Source of the DNA: an uncultured Saccharospirillaceae bacterium
Lineage (GTDB): Bacteria; Pseudomonadota; Gammaproteobacteria; Pseudomonadales; Oceanobacteraceae
Direction: 5' to 3'
DNA: 64,000 nucleotides
Assembly: GCA_947499545.1 (NCBI GenBank)
Contig: CANMOZ010000002.1
Coordinates: forward strand, 186,001 to 250,000
Shown: positions 8,601 to 18,503 of the stretch, piece after piece
Layout: each line of letters starts with the position of its first letter
Position numbering within the stretch: the first letter of the stretch is position 1
Made by a program: the position numbers and the translations under genes
The notes under the pieces: generated by a model
The model's database searches: none
What the model saw: the letters and a program-made list of their open reading frames with translations, nothing else
What the model was told of the DNA's origin: nothing

Positions 8601-9664
8601 GTCAAGGCAGCAGTGGCGAGAAGACAGAGCAGCCTACCCCCAAAAAATTACGCGATGCCCGCAAGAAGGGGCAGGTTGTCAAAAGTAAAGAGGTTGCTCC
8701 CGTCGCCATTTTTGTTGGATTGCTGGCAACCTTTGCTATGGGGTCGGATTACTTCTTTCTGCATTTAGAAAAGCTGTTCGACGCGCCTTATGAATACATT
8801 GCATCTGATTTTCGAGTTGGATTAGGCAAAGTTATTCAAACCCTGCTAACAGAATCGGCTTATATATTGATTCCAATTGTCAGTGTCAGTTTTGTTGCGG
8901 CGTTACTTTCTCAGATTGGCCAGATAGGTTTTCTCTACAGCGGTGAATCGGTCAAGATGGACATAAAGAAAATTAATCCTGTCGAGGGTTTTAAACGGAT
9001 ATTTTCTTGGAAAAGCGTGTTTGAATTTATGAAGTCCATCGTCAAAATTTTGCTGTTAACATTGATTATGGCCATCATGCTGCGCAGTGAAATTCGCGAA
9101 GTGTTTTTGTTGCCCTACTGTGGATTACATTGTTTGCTGCCTTATACCGGCATGCTGTTGGTGTACATGATCAGCGTGGCTGCGATTGGTATGATTTTAA
9201 TTGCGGTATTGGATTATTTCTTTGAACGCTTCCAACATCGAAAGCAGTTGCGAATGACCAAAGATGAAGTTAAGCGCGAGTATAAAGAAACAGAAGGCAG
9301 CCCAGAGATCAAAGGGCGTCGACGTCAGTTGCATCAAGAGCTTCAGAATGAAGAAGTTCGTAGTTCGGTGAAAGAAAGTACAGTATTAGTGACGAACCCA
9401 ACTCATATAGCCATTGGGCTTTATTTTGAAGCTGGGAAAACAAATTTACCTCTGGTGACCTTGATCACCAAAGATGCACAGGCACTGTATGCCCGAAAAG
9501 TTGCCCAAGATGAACGCATTCCAGTATTAGAACGAGTTCCATTGGCTCGAGGATTGTATGCTGATGCTGAAAGCTACCAGTTCATACCAAAAGAATATAT
9601 TGAACCCGTTGCGGAAGTGATTCACTGGGCGCAGTCGCTGAAATCCGATGACAGAGAGTTCTGA
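8597..9664 (+). CDS. sctU: T3SS specificity switch SctU (YscU)
   Basis: This 355-aa FlhB/YscU protein has the N-terminal GEKTEQPTPKKLRDARKKGQV signature, four membrane helices to about residue 210, and a cytoplasmic autocatalytic domain. The NPTH self-cleavage motif is intact at residues 267-270 (TNPTHIAIGLYF). Cleavage between Asn and Pro is needed for the switch from needle to translocator export under SctP control. It is the last recognised T3SS gene of the rightward operon. Confidence 0.97.
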   Translation: MSQGSSGEKTEQPTPKKLRDARKKGQVVKSKEVAPVAIFVGLLATFAMGSDYFFLHLEKLFDAPYEYIASDFRVGLGKVIQTLLTESAYILIPIVSVSFVAALLSQIGQIGFLYSGESVKMDIKKINPVEGFKRIFSWKSVFEFMKSIVKILLLTLIMAIMLRSEIREVFLLPYCGLHCLLPYTGMLLVYMISVAAIGMILIAVLDYFFERFQHRKQLRMTKDEVKREYKETEGSPEIKGRRRQLHQELQNEEVRSSVKESTVLVTNPTHIAIGLYFEAGKTNLPLVTLITKDAQALYARKVAQDERIPVLERVPLARGLYADAESYQFIPKEYIEPVAEVIHWAQSLKSDDREF

Positions 9665-9689
9665 GTTTGAGGTCAATAGGAGACATTGT

Positions 9690-10109
9690 ATGATGAAAAA
9701 AATCCTGTTTTTGCTGCTTGCTGCTCATACCCTCGGCGTGGTTGCTGCGGATAAAGAGAATACGACATCAACTAAAGCCAAGAAGGTCGGCGGCATGCCA
9801 GCCTTAGTTTACTATCGAGAGGTTTACCCTAAGACGCCTCTCAATATTACAGCTAGCAGCGATAGGGTCTGTAAAGGGTCACAATTGCGCTTTAGGGATT
9901 TTGAAAGTGAAGTGAATATGGTGGATGTTGACACTGAAGAAAAAGTCCCTGTTCGGGTGGTGAATGTACATGTTCGGATGCCAAAACGATGCAAGGGAGA
10001 AAGTGCTCAATTGAATCAAGCCAGTTATGAATTATACGCAGACCCTAAACGCATGACACATGTCTATGTCATTACGAACCCCAACGTGCAAGTGGATTTT
10101 TCAAATTAG
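9690..10109 (+). CDS. Small exported protein of unknown function after sctU
   Basis: This 139-aa protein starts at ATG 9690 behind AGGAGA with 6 nt spacing; the next codon is also ATG. Residues 1-19 form a signal peptide (MMKKILFLLLAAHTLGVVAA), so the mature protein is probably periplasmic. It has two cysteines about 38 residues apart (SDRVCKGSQLRF and MPKRCKGESA) that could form a disulfide. I do not recognise the family. It lies 25 nt after sctU with a terminator only after it, so it is probably read with the T3SS operon. That position is the only clue to its role. Confidence 0.75.
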   Translation: MMKKILFLLLAAHTLGVVAADKENTTSTKAKKVGGMPALVYYREVYPKTPLNITASSDRVCKGSQLRFRDFESEVNMVDVDTEEKVPVRVVNVHVRMPKRCKGESAQLNQASYELYADPKRMTHVYVITNPNVQVDFSN

Positions 10110-10153
10110 TTTAATTTCCGTGTCGTTTTAGGTAAGCAATCATCGCCTATCCC

Positions 10154-10206
10154 CCATCTGAAGAGCCAAATTATGGCTTTAAGTACAGATGGCCTTTCCT
10201 TTTCAT
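10154..10206 (+). terminator. Nested hairpin terminator after the T3SS operon
   Basis: CCATCTG at 10154-10160 pairs with CAGATGG at 10186-10192, with an inner AGCCA/TGGCT stem. The structure is followed by the pyrimidine-rich CCTTTCCTTTTC. A second weaker hairpin, AAGCCCT (10208-10214) with AGGGCTT (10225-10231), follows. Together they probably end transcription of the sctN-U operon and the gene after it. Confidence 0.55.
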
Positions 10207-10363
10207 TAAGCCCTGCGGTCGGTTAGGGCTTTCATGACCTACACTATCTTTTTAGTGTTTCTAAAAAATGAACTATTAGGTGATTAGCGTGAATTAATGA
10301 GCGTATTCGGGCTCATTCTAATAGGCTTAATTCTCTAGAAATCAAACGACTAACGGAGGCGTT

Positions 10364-10897
10364 ATGAATGTCCGAGTAACAACAATAACCTTGGGTTTAG
10401 TGAGCAGCATGGTGCTGTCAATGAATGCGATAGCCGCTCAGGTTGAAATGAAGCTGTTGAATGCTGATGGAGACCAAGCCATTGGTCATGTCACATTAGA
10501 AGATAGCGCCTATGGATTGGTTATCACCCCTTCCCTGAAACAATTAACGCCAGGTATGCATGGATTTCACATACATGCGAAAGGAAGTTGTGGCCCGGCG
10601 GACAAAGGCGGAAAACAAGTACTAGGCGGTGCAGCAGGTGGGCACTTTGACCCAACCAACACGAGCAAGCATGGCTTGCCTTGGACAGATGGAAACCATA
10701 AAGGTGATCTGCCAGCTCTGTATGTTGATGCTAAGGGGATGGCCGCTTATGCGGTGTTGGCTCCCAGATTGAAACTTGAAGAGATTAAAGGTAAAGCCAT
10801 TATGGTCCACGCGGGTGGTGATAATCACTCAGATCAGCCTGCGCCTCTTGGTGGAGGTGGCTCGCGAATGGCATGTGGTGTGATTCCAGAAAAGTAA
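10364..10897 (+). CDS. sodC: Periplasmic Cu/Zn superoxide dismutase
   Basis: SodC converts superoxide to hydrogen peroxide and oxygen in the periplasm. The 177-aa product has a signal peptide ending near NAIAA (residue 25). It carries the copper ligands in GMHGFHIHAKGSC, the GGAAGGHFDP zinc-loop motif, HKGDLPALYVD, and the C-terminal AIMVHAGGDNHSD and RMACGVI segments with the disulfide cysteines. Length is typical for bacterial SodC. The ATG is preceded by ACGGAGGCG. It is a single-gene unit. Confidence 0.97.
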   Translation: MNVRVTTITLGLVSSMVLSMNAIAAQVEMKLLNADGDQAIGHVTLEDSAYGLVITPSLKQLTPGMHGFHIHAKGSCGPADKGGKQVLGGAAGGHFDPTNTSKHGLPWTDGNHKGDLPALYVDAKGMAAYAVLAPRLKLEEIKGKAIMVHAGGDNHSDQPAPLGGGGSRMACGVIPEK

Positions 10898-10947
10898 TCG
10901 TTGGATAAACCATTGACCATCCTTCCAGCCTTGACACATTTACCCTC

Positions 10948-10973
10948 AAAAAAGCCCACACGCTGGGCTTTCT
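10948..10973. terminator. Hairpin downstream of sodC
   Basis: AAAGCCCA (10951-10958) and TGGGCTTT (10964-10971) form an 8-bp stem with a 5-nt loop. The A-run before it gives a T-run only on the minus strand, so it may work better for leftward transcription. As the end of sodC its T-tract is poor. Confidence 0.5.
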
Positions 10974-11140
10974 ATGTTGCCAAGTTTTCCCCTAACCGGT
11001 GATGACGGTAGCTCGCAAGAATGTGAATACATGCTATTGAATTCCATTCGTTTTCGTTTATTGCAATTTTGACATTAACTTCTTATCTGAAAGGTATATA
11101 GCCTGAAAGTAAATTGTATTCATATTCAATGGGTTTTCTT

Positions 11141-12208
11141 ATGAATCGTTTAATGGTTTGCCTCATGTGTCTTTTTGCAACATCGGTGTTCGCTGGAGAG
11201 GTCCCTGGAACCTACGCTTACTATGGGTTTGGTTCCCCACCCAACGGTTTTGATGCGTTAGAGTTTAGGATCCAAGTTAATAATGCTGCTGGCAGTGCGT
11301 CTAAGGTTCGTTGGGCAAATAAATTCAGATTTGTTGGGAGTCAATTAGAAGGGTATGCCGGTATTCAAACAAGGGGAGATAAGCGCAGTGTGTTTGTTTT
11401 TTCGGTTAACCACTCCAATCAATCCAAGTTGGGTTCAGCAGGCGGTAAGTGTCACCAAAGTGGCAGTGGGCAAACATGTGAAATAGACGTACCTTGGAAT
11501 GAAAAAGTACAATACCGTTTTGACATTAAATATGAAAAAGGCGAATGGCTTAGGGTTATTGTAACGGATCTCAATAATAAGAAATGGGTTAATGTTGGAA
11601 GCATCAAGGTTAACGCTGCACTACTGTCACCCGATGGTATAGAAAGCTGGGTGACTTATATGGAAGGGAGCAGTGGTCGTTCAACCTGTTTTGGCCAACC
11701 TCATTCTGAAGCGGTATTTTATCTGCCGATAGGTAAACTAAAAGGTAAAAAACATACAGCGAATATTACCTCATATAAAACACGTTCTTCTTGCCAAGAA
11801 TTCTCAAAAGTTACAGAGTATGAAAAAGGCAGTTTGCATGAGAATGGTATCGGTAATTCAGTACGAGGCCCTATTCAAAATGCAGAGCATTGTTTGGATG
11901 TAGAGCGAGGGCTGGCAGAAGGGAATGCCATGATCATGTATCCCTGTCATGGCCGTGATAATCAGAGCTGGGTGTTTTCGAAAGACTCGACCATCCAAGC
12001 CCCTTACAGCTATTGTGTGCTGAACAAAGGGAAGCTAATAGCAGGTAGATGTGCTCCTTTAGATCGATACACGCATTGGTTACTGGACGGGGCTCTTATT
12101 AAACATAAGGTGACGGGTAAATGTCTTACCGAGCACGGTTATCACAAACAAGTCACTCTAGAACCATGCGATGGCTCTTCCAATCAGCAATGGAGAACCA
12201 TCTGGTAG
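11141..12208 (+). CDS. Secreted DUF3472-like protein with a ricin-type lectin domain
   Basis: This 355-aa secreted protein has a signal peptide (MNRLMVCLMCLFATSVFA). The N-terminal domain (about 20-230) contains YAYYGFGSPPNGFDALEFRIQV, then YAGIQTRGDKRSVFVFSV, resembling DUF3472-type beta-sandwich domains of secreted carbohydrate-associated proteins. The last 110 residues look like a beta-trefoil ricin lectin, with two QxW-type motifs (NQSWVFS and NQQWRTIW) and ALIKHKVTGKCLT. It probably binds glycans outside the cell; no catalytic site is recognised. Start choice is uncertain: ATG 11129 and TTG 11114 are in frame. The domain names are from memory of pattern, not a search. Confidence 0.75.
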   Translation: MNRLMVCLMCLFATSVFAGEVPGTYAYYGFGSPPNGFDALEFRIQVNNAAGSASKVRWANKFRFVGSQLEGYAGIQTRGDKRSVFVFSVNHSNQSKLGSAGGKCHQSGSGQTCEIDVPWNEKVQYRFDIKYEKGEWLRVIVTDLNNKKWVNVGSIKVNAALLSPDGIESWVTYMEGSSGRSTCFGQPHSEAVFYLPIGKLKGKKHTANITSYKTRSSCQEFSKVTEYEKGSLHENGIGNSVRGPIQNAEHCLDVERGLAEGNAMIMYPCHGRDNQSWVFSKDSTIQAPYSYCVLNKGKLIAGRCAPLDRYTHWLLDGALIKHKVTGKCLTEHGYHKQVTLEPCDGSSNQQWRTIW

Positions 12209-12231
12209 CTTGAATTATCTGCTTATAGACA

Positions 12232-12624
12232 TCAGATTTGAATGCGTTTTTCCCAGCGAGTGAAGAGCATGCAGCTGACGAATAGCCCTGTGCTGGATAG
12301 GGCACCCAGTGCACCGAGTTGAGCTCTTTCTGGTGTAAATGCAACCAGCATCCAAGTGATAAAATAAAACAAACAGGCGTAAGCTAGCCATGAAGCGGCT
12401 TTATGGCTTCTCTTTAACAACCAAGGAATTGCGATCAGCAACGGCAGTGCTTTAAAAGCCCAGAATAACAACCCTGCTACAACGTATCCAACCGATAATG
12501 GCTGTGAAGGCGCTACTTCTGCCAGTTGTGACATACCTAATAACGTGAGTTGCGATGCCCAAAAGACCCACATAAGGGTGAGTGCACGCGTAGCGTTGTG
12601 TTGAAACGAAGACTGGGTGCTCAT
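12232..12624 (-). CDS. DUF2069 inner-membrane protein
   Basis: This 130-aa protein has four hydrophobic helices (about residues 12-32, 44-70, 75-95 and 100-120) and the family feature FWAFKALPLLIAIPWLLKRSHKA. DUF2069 genes often stand next to wrbA and a YfgD/ArsC-like gene in Pseudomonas relatives, as here. The function is unknown. It reads in the same direction as wrbA with a gap of 57 nt, so it may be in the same transcript. Confidence 0.85.
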   Translation of the reverse strand: MSTQSSFQHNATRALTLMWVFWASQLTLLGMSQLAEVAPSQPLSVGYVVAGLLFWAFKALPLLIAIPWLLKRSHKAASWLAYACLFYFITWMLVAFTPERAQLGALGALSSTGLFVSCMLFTRWEKRIQI

Positions 12625-12681
12625 AAAGCGTACTCTTATTTCATCCAGATTAAAGCGAAAGAAAAAATCGTGATTTAGGCA

Positions 12682-13652
<971 letters not shown>

Positions 13653-13781
13653 AGGGTACGATCCAAGAATTAATGATTGAAAAGAGGCTATTTCACCAGC
13701 TCCATTGCATCGCTGCAAGCCTCGAATGAAACGAATTCGAAAACTCCCCTATGTGCTTGGCAAGGGGATTGAGGAGACACT

Positions 13782-15020
13782 ATGGACATCCCAAACTGGC
13801 AACGTTGGTTCCCTCAGTTTCAGCAGTGGAACTGGGTCTTCGTGCGTGGATTTCAGCGCTTTGAAGAGAGTGAGAATCGTAACAGTGCCGCAGTGCTCAC
13901 TTTAACGTCACTCTTTGGGGTTGTGCCATTCTTAACGGTTTTATCCTTTGCACTCTCATGGGTGCCTGAAATGCAAGGGTTAGCCTCTGAAGTGCGTTCA
14001 AAACTTTTCGCTCAGTTTGCACCCGCTACGGTTTCCAATTTAGAAGAGTACTTTGATGGCTTTGCTCAGCAGACACAAAAGCTGACTATGATCGGCTTTT
14101 TGGTTTTGATGCTGTCAGCCTTAGTAGCGCTTAAAAATATTGAGAAAGCCTTTAACAAGGTTTGGCGTATTCCCAGAGGACGAACAGGGATGTCTGGGTT
14201 TTTATTGTATTGGGCTGTCCTCAGTTTAGGCCCTTTGTTGTTGGGAGCGGGGTTTTTCATCACTTCTTACTTGTTTTCAGTTCCCTTCGTACAATCTGCT
14301 AGCCAATGGAGCTTAGGGCAAGAACTGTTATCTTGGTTGCCTTTATTACTGAGCGCGATTGCTTTTACGCTTTTATACGCCGCCGTTCCCAATTGTAAAG
14401 TACCTTTCTCGAAAGCATTGATGGGTGGATTTTTGGTAGCAGGGTTATTTGAAGTTGCGAAGCATCTTTTTACGCTTTTTGTCACGTCCTTTCCATCATA
14501 CCGATTAATATACGGGGCCTTCGCAATATTACCGCTCTTTATTATTTGGGTGTATTTATGCTGGTGCATTGTCTTACTGGGAATGGAGTGGGTCTATTTG
14601 ATGAGTCGGCCAGAAGAGGCTGACCCTCAGGCGATGCGTTTAGAAAGTATGCAGGCTTTAAGGGTGTTAAGTGTACTTTGGAAAGCTCAAAAAGAACACC
14701 CTTGGGTCAAAGCTTCTGACGCGATGCTTGGCCTTAATCATGCTCAAAGTGAAAGCTTGTTAAAAACCATGTTATCGCTGGGCTGGATTGCACGATCTGA
14801 ACAAGATCGCTTGGCGTTCATTCGTGACCCAAAAAAAATGAATGTCTATGATGTTTTGTTTGAAGGGCCCTGGCCCGTCCCTAGAAACGTAGAAGTTCCT
14901 GAGAACGCTGAAGTTTCGGGTTGGGAACAACGTATATCAGAACTCATCAGTAAGCATAATCAGGTGCAAAAAGAACGTTTTGATATCAGCCTTGATGATT
15001 TATTTGATCAAGCGGAATAG
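13782..15020 (+). CDS. YihY/BrkB family inner-membrane protein
   Basis: This 412-aa protein has a membrane domain (about residues 30-285) of six hydrophobic helices and the YihY-family features NRNSAAVLTLTSLFGVVPFLTVLS, FNKVWRIPRGRT and FPSYRLIYGAFAILPLFIIWVYLCWCIVLLGME. A soluble C-terminal region of about 120 residues resembles a winged-helix fold, as in other long YihY proteins. It was once annotated as RNase BN by mistake; the true role is unknown. GAGGAG lies 6 nt before the ATG. Confidence 0.9.
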   Translation: MDIPNWQRWFPQFQQWNWVFVRGFQRFEESENRNSAAVLTLTSLFGVVPFLTVLSFALSWVPEMQGLASEVRSKLFAQFAPATVSNLEEYFDGFAQQTQKLTMIGFLVLMLSALVALKNIEKAFNKVWRIPRGRTGMSGFLLYWAVLSLGPLLLGAGFFITSYLFSVPFVQSASQWSLGQELLSWLPLLLSAIAFTLLYAAVPNCKVPFSKALMGGFLVAGLFEVAKHLFTLFVTSFPSYRLIYGAFAILPLFIIWVYLCWCIVLLGMEWVYLMSRPEEADPQAMRLESMQALRVLSVLWKAQKEHPWVKASDAMLGLNHAQSESLLKTMLSLGWIARSEQDRLAFIRDPKKMNVYDVLFEGPWPVPRNVEVPENAEVSGWEQRISELISKHNQVQKERFDISLDDLFDQAE

Positions 15021-15173
15021 AAAACGGGTGGCAGCATAAAAGATTGCTTTATGCCCCATTTAGATACGTGAGTTGTCCTAACAATCATTTAGAGGGGCAT
15101 CTCGCGTCCTACCTTCTCACCATATTACAGGTTAAGGTTACGCGCTTCACAAGCGAACTCTGCGTTGATCCCC

Positions 15174-16427
15174 ATGTCTGCATTGGATGCACAAAAAATA
15201 AAAGCACCCATACATCATTGGATACATCGATATCGCGATGTTCGACGACGAAGTGTGTCTTTGTGTGAACCTCTCGCCACTGAAGATTATGTTGTTCAGC
15301 CCTCTCCAGAAGTAAGCCCACCTAAATGGCATCTTGCTCATACGACCTGGTTATGGGAAGAATTAATATTGGTGCCTTATTTTAAAGGGTATCGTCGTTA
15401 TCAGGAAGGCTACAGGCATCTCTTTAATTCCTACTATAAATCGGCTGGACCTCATTGGGTGCAAGCCGAACGTGGCCAATTATCACGCCCTCGCGTAGAA
15501 GATATTTGTGCTTATCGACAATATGTCGATGAAGCGATTGAACGATGGTTCATGCAGTCGGATGTCAGCGAATCGCAATTGTCACTGGTCGAAATAGGTT
15601 TGCAGCATGAGCAGCAACACCAAGAACTTTTATTGATGGATATAAAAGTTATCTTCGGGCAAAACCCGAGTTTGCCTAGCTACTTAGATATAGCAATTGA
15701 AAATACGGTAAAGCCTCAACCGGATTGGGATGTTTTTGCCGAAGGCATTTACACCGTGGGTCACTCGTCAAATGAGTTTGCATATGATCACGAATCCCCA
15801 AAACACAAAGTCTACCTACACCCTTTTTGCATAAAGAAAGCATTGGTTACCAACGAAGAATATCTAGCTTTCATCCAGGCAGGTGGTTATCAACAGCCTC
15901 AGTATTGGTTAAGTAAAGGGTGGGATTGGGTTCAAAATAATGACATTCAACAGCCGTTATATTGGTATTTTGATGATAACCAGTGGATGGAATTTACCCT
16001 GCATGGATTGAAACCTCTATTGCTAGATGCTCCAGTGCTTCATCTCAGTTATTTTGAAGCGGATGCGTTTGCCAAGTGGTTTGATGCGCGATTGCCTACA
16101 GAGTTTGAGTACGAAAGTTATCTTAATCAAGCGGGCTCGAATGTTTCGCCAGTGAGCAGTTGTTTGCACCCTTATGATGTTAATCAACCTTATGGACAGG
16201 TCTGGTGTTGGACCAGTAGTCATTTTTCAGCGTACCCAAATTTCAAGCCTTTGAGTGGCATGCTTGGTGAGTACAATGGAAAATTCATGTGCAATCAGTT
16301 TGTTTTGCGTGGCAGTTCTATTGTCACACCGCCAGGACATTATCGACCCACTTATCGAAACTTCTTTGAACCACACCAGCGTTGGATGTTCTCAGGGCTG
16401 AGATTAGCGAAAGGAATAAGCGCATGA
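15174..16427 (+). CDS. egtB: Ergothioneine synthase EgtB
   Basis: EgtB is the non-haem iron enzyme that joins hercynine and a thiol donor to form the sulfoxide precursor of ergothioneine. The 417-aa product has an N-terminal DinB-like four-helix domain with the iron ligands in KWHLAHTTW (His56) and LQHEQQHQE (His145, His149). A C-terminal FGE-sulfatase-like domain follows (AYDHESPKHKVYLHPFCIKKALVTNEEYLAF to the LRGGS-like VLRGSSIVTPPGHYRPTYRNFF). ATG 15174 was chosen over TTG 15165. The last 4 nt overlap egtD. Confidence 0.95.
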   Translation: MSALDAQKIKAPIHHWIHRYRDVRRRSVSLCEPLATEDYVVQPSPEVSPPKWHLAHTTWLWEELILVPYFKGYRRYQEGYRHLFNSYYKSAGPHWVQAERGQLSRPRVEDICAYRQYVDEAIERWFMQSDVSESQLSLVEIGLQHEQQHQELLLMDIKVIFGQNPSLPSYLDIAIENTVKPQPDWDVFAEGIYTVGHSSNEFAYDHESPKHKVYLHPFCIKKALVTNEEYLAFIQAGGYQQPQYWLSKGWDWVQNNDIQQPLYWYFDDNQWMEFTLHGLKPLLLDAPVLHLSYFEADAFAKWFDARLPTEFEYESYLNQAGSNVSPVSSCLHPYDVNQPYGQVWCWTSSHFSAYPNFKPLSGMLGEYNGKFMCNQFVLRGSSIVTPPGHYRPTYRNFFEPHQRWMFSGLRLAKGISA

Positions 16428-17416
16428 ATATCTCACGGTTATGGGATGAAGCACAGTGGGATGCAGAAGCGCAAAAAGATCAGTTTGCAATTGATGTGTT
16501 GACTGGGCTTTGCTCTTCTCCCAAACAATTATCGTCAAAATACTTTTATGATGACCATGGCAGTGAACTTTTCCAAAAAATCACTCAGCATGAAGACTAT
16601 TATCCAACGCGTACTGAATTTCAGCTGCTTGATGAAGTAAAACAACAATTAACGATGCATGTTGAAGGCGTAGAGGTGGATATTGTTGAGTTGGGTGCAG
16701 GAGATGGGCATAAAAGTCAATTGATCCTGCAGGGCTTCTTAGAAAAAGGAAAAAAAGTTAATTTTTACCCCATTGATATATCTGAAAAAGCCATGGAGTT
16801 GTTGAACGAACAAATCGATTCGCATCCTAGGTTGCAGATTCATCCGGTTGTGGGTGAGTACTTTGATGGGCTCAAGTTTGTTCGTAAACAATCAAAAAAC
16901 CCGATTTTCTTGCTGTTTTTAGGTTCAAATATAGGTAATTTTGATCGCACTCAGAATCAAGGTTTCTTACGTCGTTTATGGAAACATCTGGATCATAATG
17001 ATCAGGTGCTGATTGGCTTTGACATGAAAAAAGACGTTGCTGTTTTGAATCGTGCTTATAACGATTCTGCAGGCTATACACGCTCCTTTAATAAGAACCT
17101 GCTCGCTAGAATAAATCGTGAGCTAGGAGCCAATTTTGATCTGGATGCCTTTCAACATTTTGGAAGCTACAACCCCATTTTAGGAGCAATGGAAAGTTAT
17201 TTGCTATCTACGTCTGCTCAGAAGGTGTATATAAAAGACCTAGAGCGTTCATTTTATTTTGCAGAATATGAGCCGCTGCATTTAGAGTATTCGTTTAAGT
17301 TCTTGAAAAGTGATATCGACTTTTTGTCAAAACAAACGGGCTTTGAAGTGGTTGAACATTTTTCAGATTCGAAAGGGTACTTTGTAGACTCTTTATGGCA
17401 AGTGCAAAAAAGCTGA
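16424..17416 (+). CDS. egtD: Histidine N-alpha-methyltransferase EgtD
   Basis: EgtD trimethylates histidine with SAM to give hercynine (histidine betaine), the substrate of EgtB. The 330-aa product shows the family start LSSKYFYDDHGSELFQKITQHEDYYPTRTE, the SAM-binding VDIVELGAGDGHKS, and FLLFLGSNIGNFDR. The ATG at 16424 overlaps the egtB stop, so the pair is translationally coupled. No egtA, egtC or egtE is present nearby, so the C-S lyase step must be supplied elsewhere. Confidence 0.95.
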   Translation: MNISRLWDEAQWDAEAQKDQFAIDVLTGLCSSPKQLSSKYFYDDHGSELFQKITQHEDYYPTRTEFQLLDEVKQQLTMHVEGVEVDIVELGAGDGHKSQLILQGFLEKGKKVNFYPIDISEKAMELLNEQIDSHPRLQIHPVVGEYFDGLKFVRKQSKNPIFLLFLGSNIGNFDRTQNQGFLRRLWKHLDHNDQVLIGFDMKKDVAVLNRAYNDSAGYTRSFNKNLLARINRELGANFDLDAFQHFGSYNPILGAMESYLLSTSAQKVYIKDLERSFYFAEYEPLHLEYSFKFLKSDIDFLSKQTGFEVVEHFSDSKGYFVDSLWQVQKS

Positions 17417-17533
17417 TGTGATGGCATGGGGTGATGGGGTTTAAGTGTAAGCAGTCGCTAGTGTAGGGCATTCCTAAGATGAGTGATCAGGTATCTTGGG
17501 TTCGAAGCACTTTTTGGCCCTCTCATCTTTGGT

Positions 17534-17539
17534 TATAAT
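17534..17539 (+). promoter_or_regulatory. Probable -10 element of miaE
   Basis: A perfect TATAAT lies 59 nt before the miaE start in the gap after egtD. The -35 hexamer at the usual 17-nt distance (TTTTTG) is weak. Confidence 0.5.
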
Positions 17540-17598
17540 GGTCGCTCCTACCTGATGACTCAAGCCTGCTGGCTAGGTGTATTTTTGGAGACGATTTC

Positions 17599-18216
17599 AT
17601 GACCGACGCCTTGGAAGAAATTAAGGCTTTTTTACCTTGCGAGACCCCTGAAGCATGGATAACGGCTGCGTTACAACATCAAGACATTTTGCTAATTGAT
17701 CACGCAAACTGTGAGAAAAAAGCAGCTTCAACGGCAATGAACTTGATGTATAAGTACATTGATCGCCCAGAACTCCTGAAGAAAATGAGTCAATTGGCTC
17801 GAGAAGAGTTATTGCATTTTGAGCAAGTTGTCGGATTAATGCTCAGTCGAGAGGTGGAATACCGATTTATTTCACCTGCTCGTTATGCAAAAGGGCTGCG
17901 TGATGCGGTTCGTAATGATGATACCGGGCATTTGGTGGATATATTAATTGTGGGTGCCATCATTGAGGCCCGTTCATGTGAACGATTTGCAGCACTGGCG
18001 CCTCACTTGGATGAAGAGTTGTGTAAGTACTATCGCTCCTTATTAAGGTCGGAAGGGCGTCATTACCAAGATTACTTATCATTGGCAAAGCTCTACTCAC
18101 CAGAACCGATTGAGAGCAGAATTGAGCTTTTTTGCTCAATCGAGAAAGAGCTTATTCAAAGCCCAGATCCCGATTTCCGGTTTCATAGCGGTATACCTAT
18201 GGCTGAATCCAATTAA
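17599..18216 (+). CDS. miaE: tRNA 2-methylthio-N6-isopentenyladenosine hydroxylase MiaE
   Basis: MiaE is a di-iron monooxygenase that hydroxylates the isopentenyl group of ms2i6A37 in tRNA. The 205-aa product has the ferritin-like helix bundle with carboxylate and histidine ligands in HANCEKKAASTAMNL, REELLHFEQVV, IIEARSCERFAAL and SEGRHYQDYL. Length and motifs fit the family closely. The start is preceded by TTGGAG. It is a single-gene unit with its own promoter. Confidence 0.95.
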   Translation: MTDALEEIKAFLPCETPEAWITAALQHQDILLIDHANCEKKAASTAMNLMYKYIDRPELLKKMSQLAREELLHFEQVVGLMLSREVEYRFISPARYAKGLRDAVRNDDTGHLVDILIVGAIIEARSCERFAALAPHLDEELCKYYRSLLRSEGRHYQDYLSLAKLYSPEPIESRIELFCSIEKELIQSPDPDFRFHSGIPMAESN

Positions 18217-18329
18217 TCAGGCCTTACATTTCTCCAGTGCTTCTTCAATAACCCTTTGTTGGAGCACTCATCGCCGGTTTTGTTACGAAATCTATTTTGT
18301 TAAGTGATTGCTCGCTTTAAGTCTGGAGC

Positions 18330-18355
18330 CTATCGATTGGTTAAAAAATCGATAG
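18330..18355. terminator. Hairpin downstream of miaE
   Basis: CTATCGATT (18330-18338) pairs with AATCGATAG (18347-18355) around an 8-nt loop. There is no T-run after it, so function as a terminator is uncertain. The rest of the 287-nt gap between miaE and the next gene shows nothing clear. Confidence 0.35.
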
Positions 18356-18503
18356 CACTTAGAGCCTGCTTACCATTGATTACAGAACCCTCTTTCATTG
18401 TTACACTTAATCGCCCGATTAGTTTTTATTGATTTAAACTATTGATTTCTATTTTGCACAATGACGCTTCCTATCGTGACCTGGATTGTAAGGGTTTAAA
18501 AGT

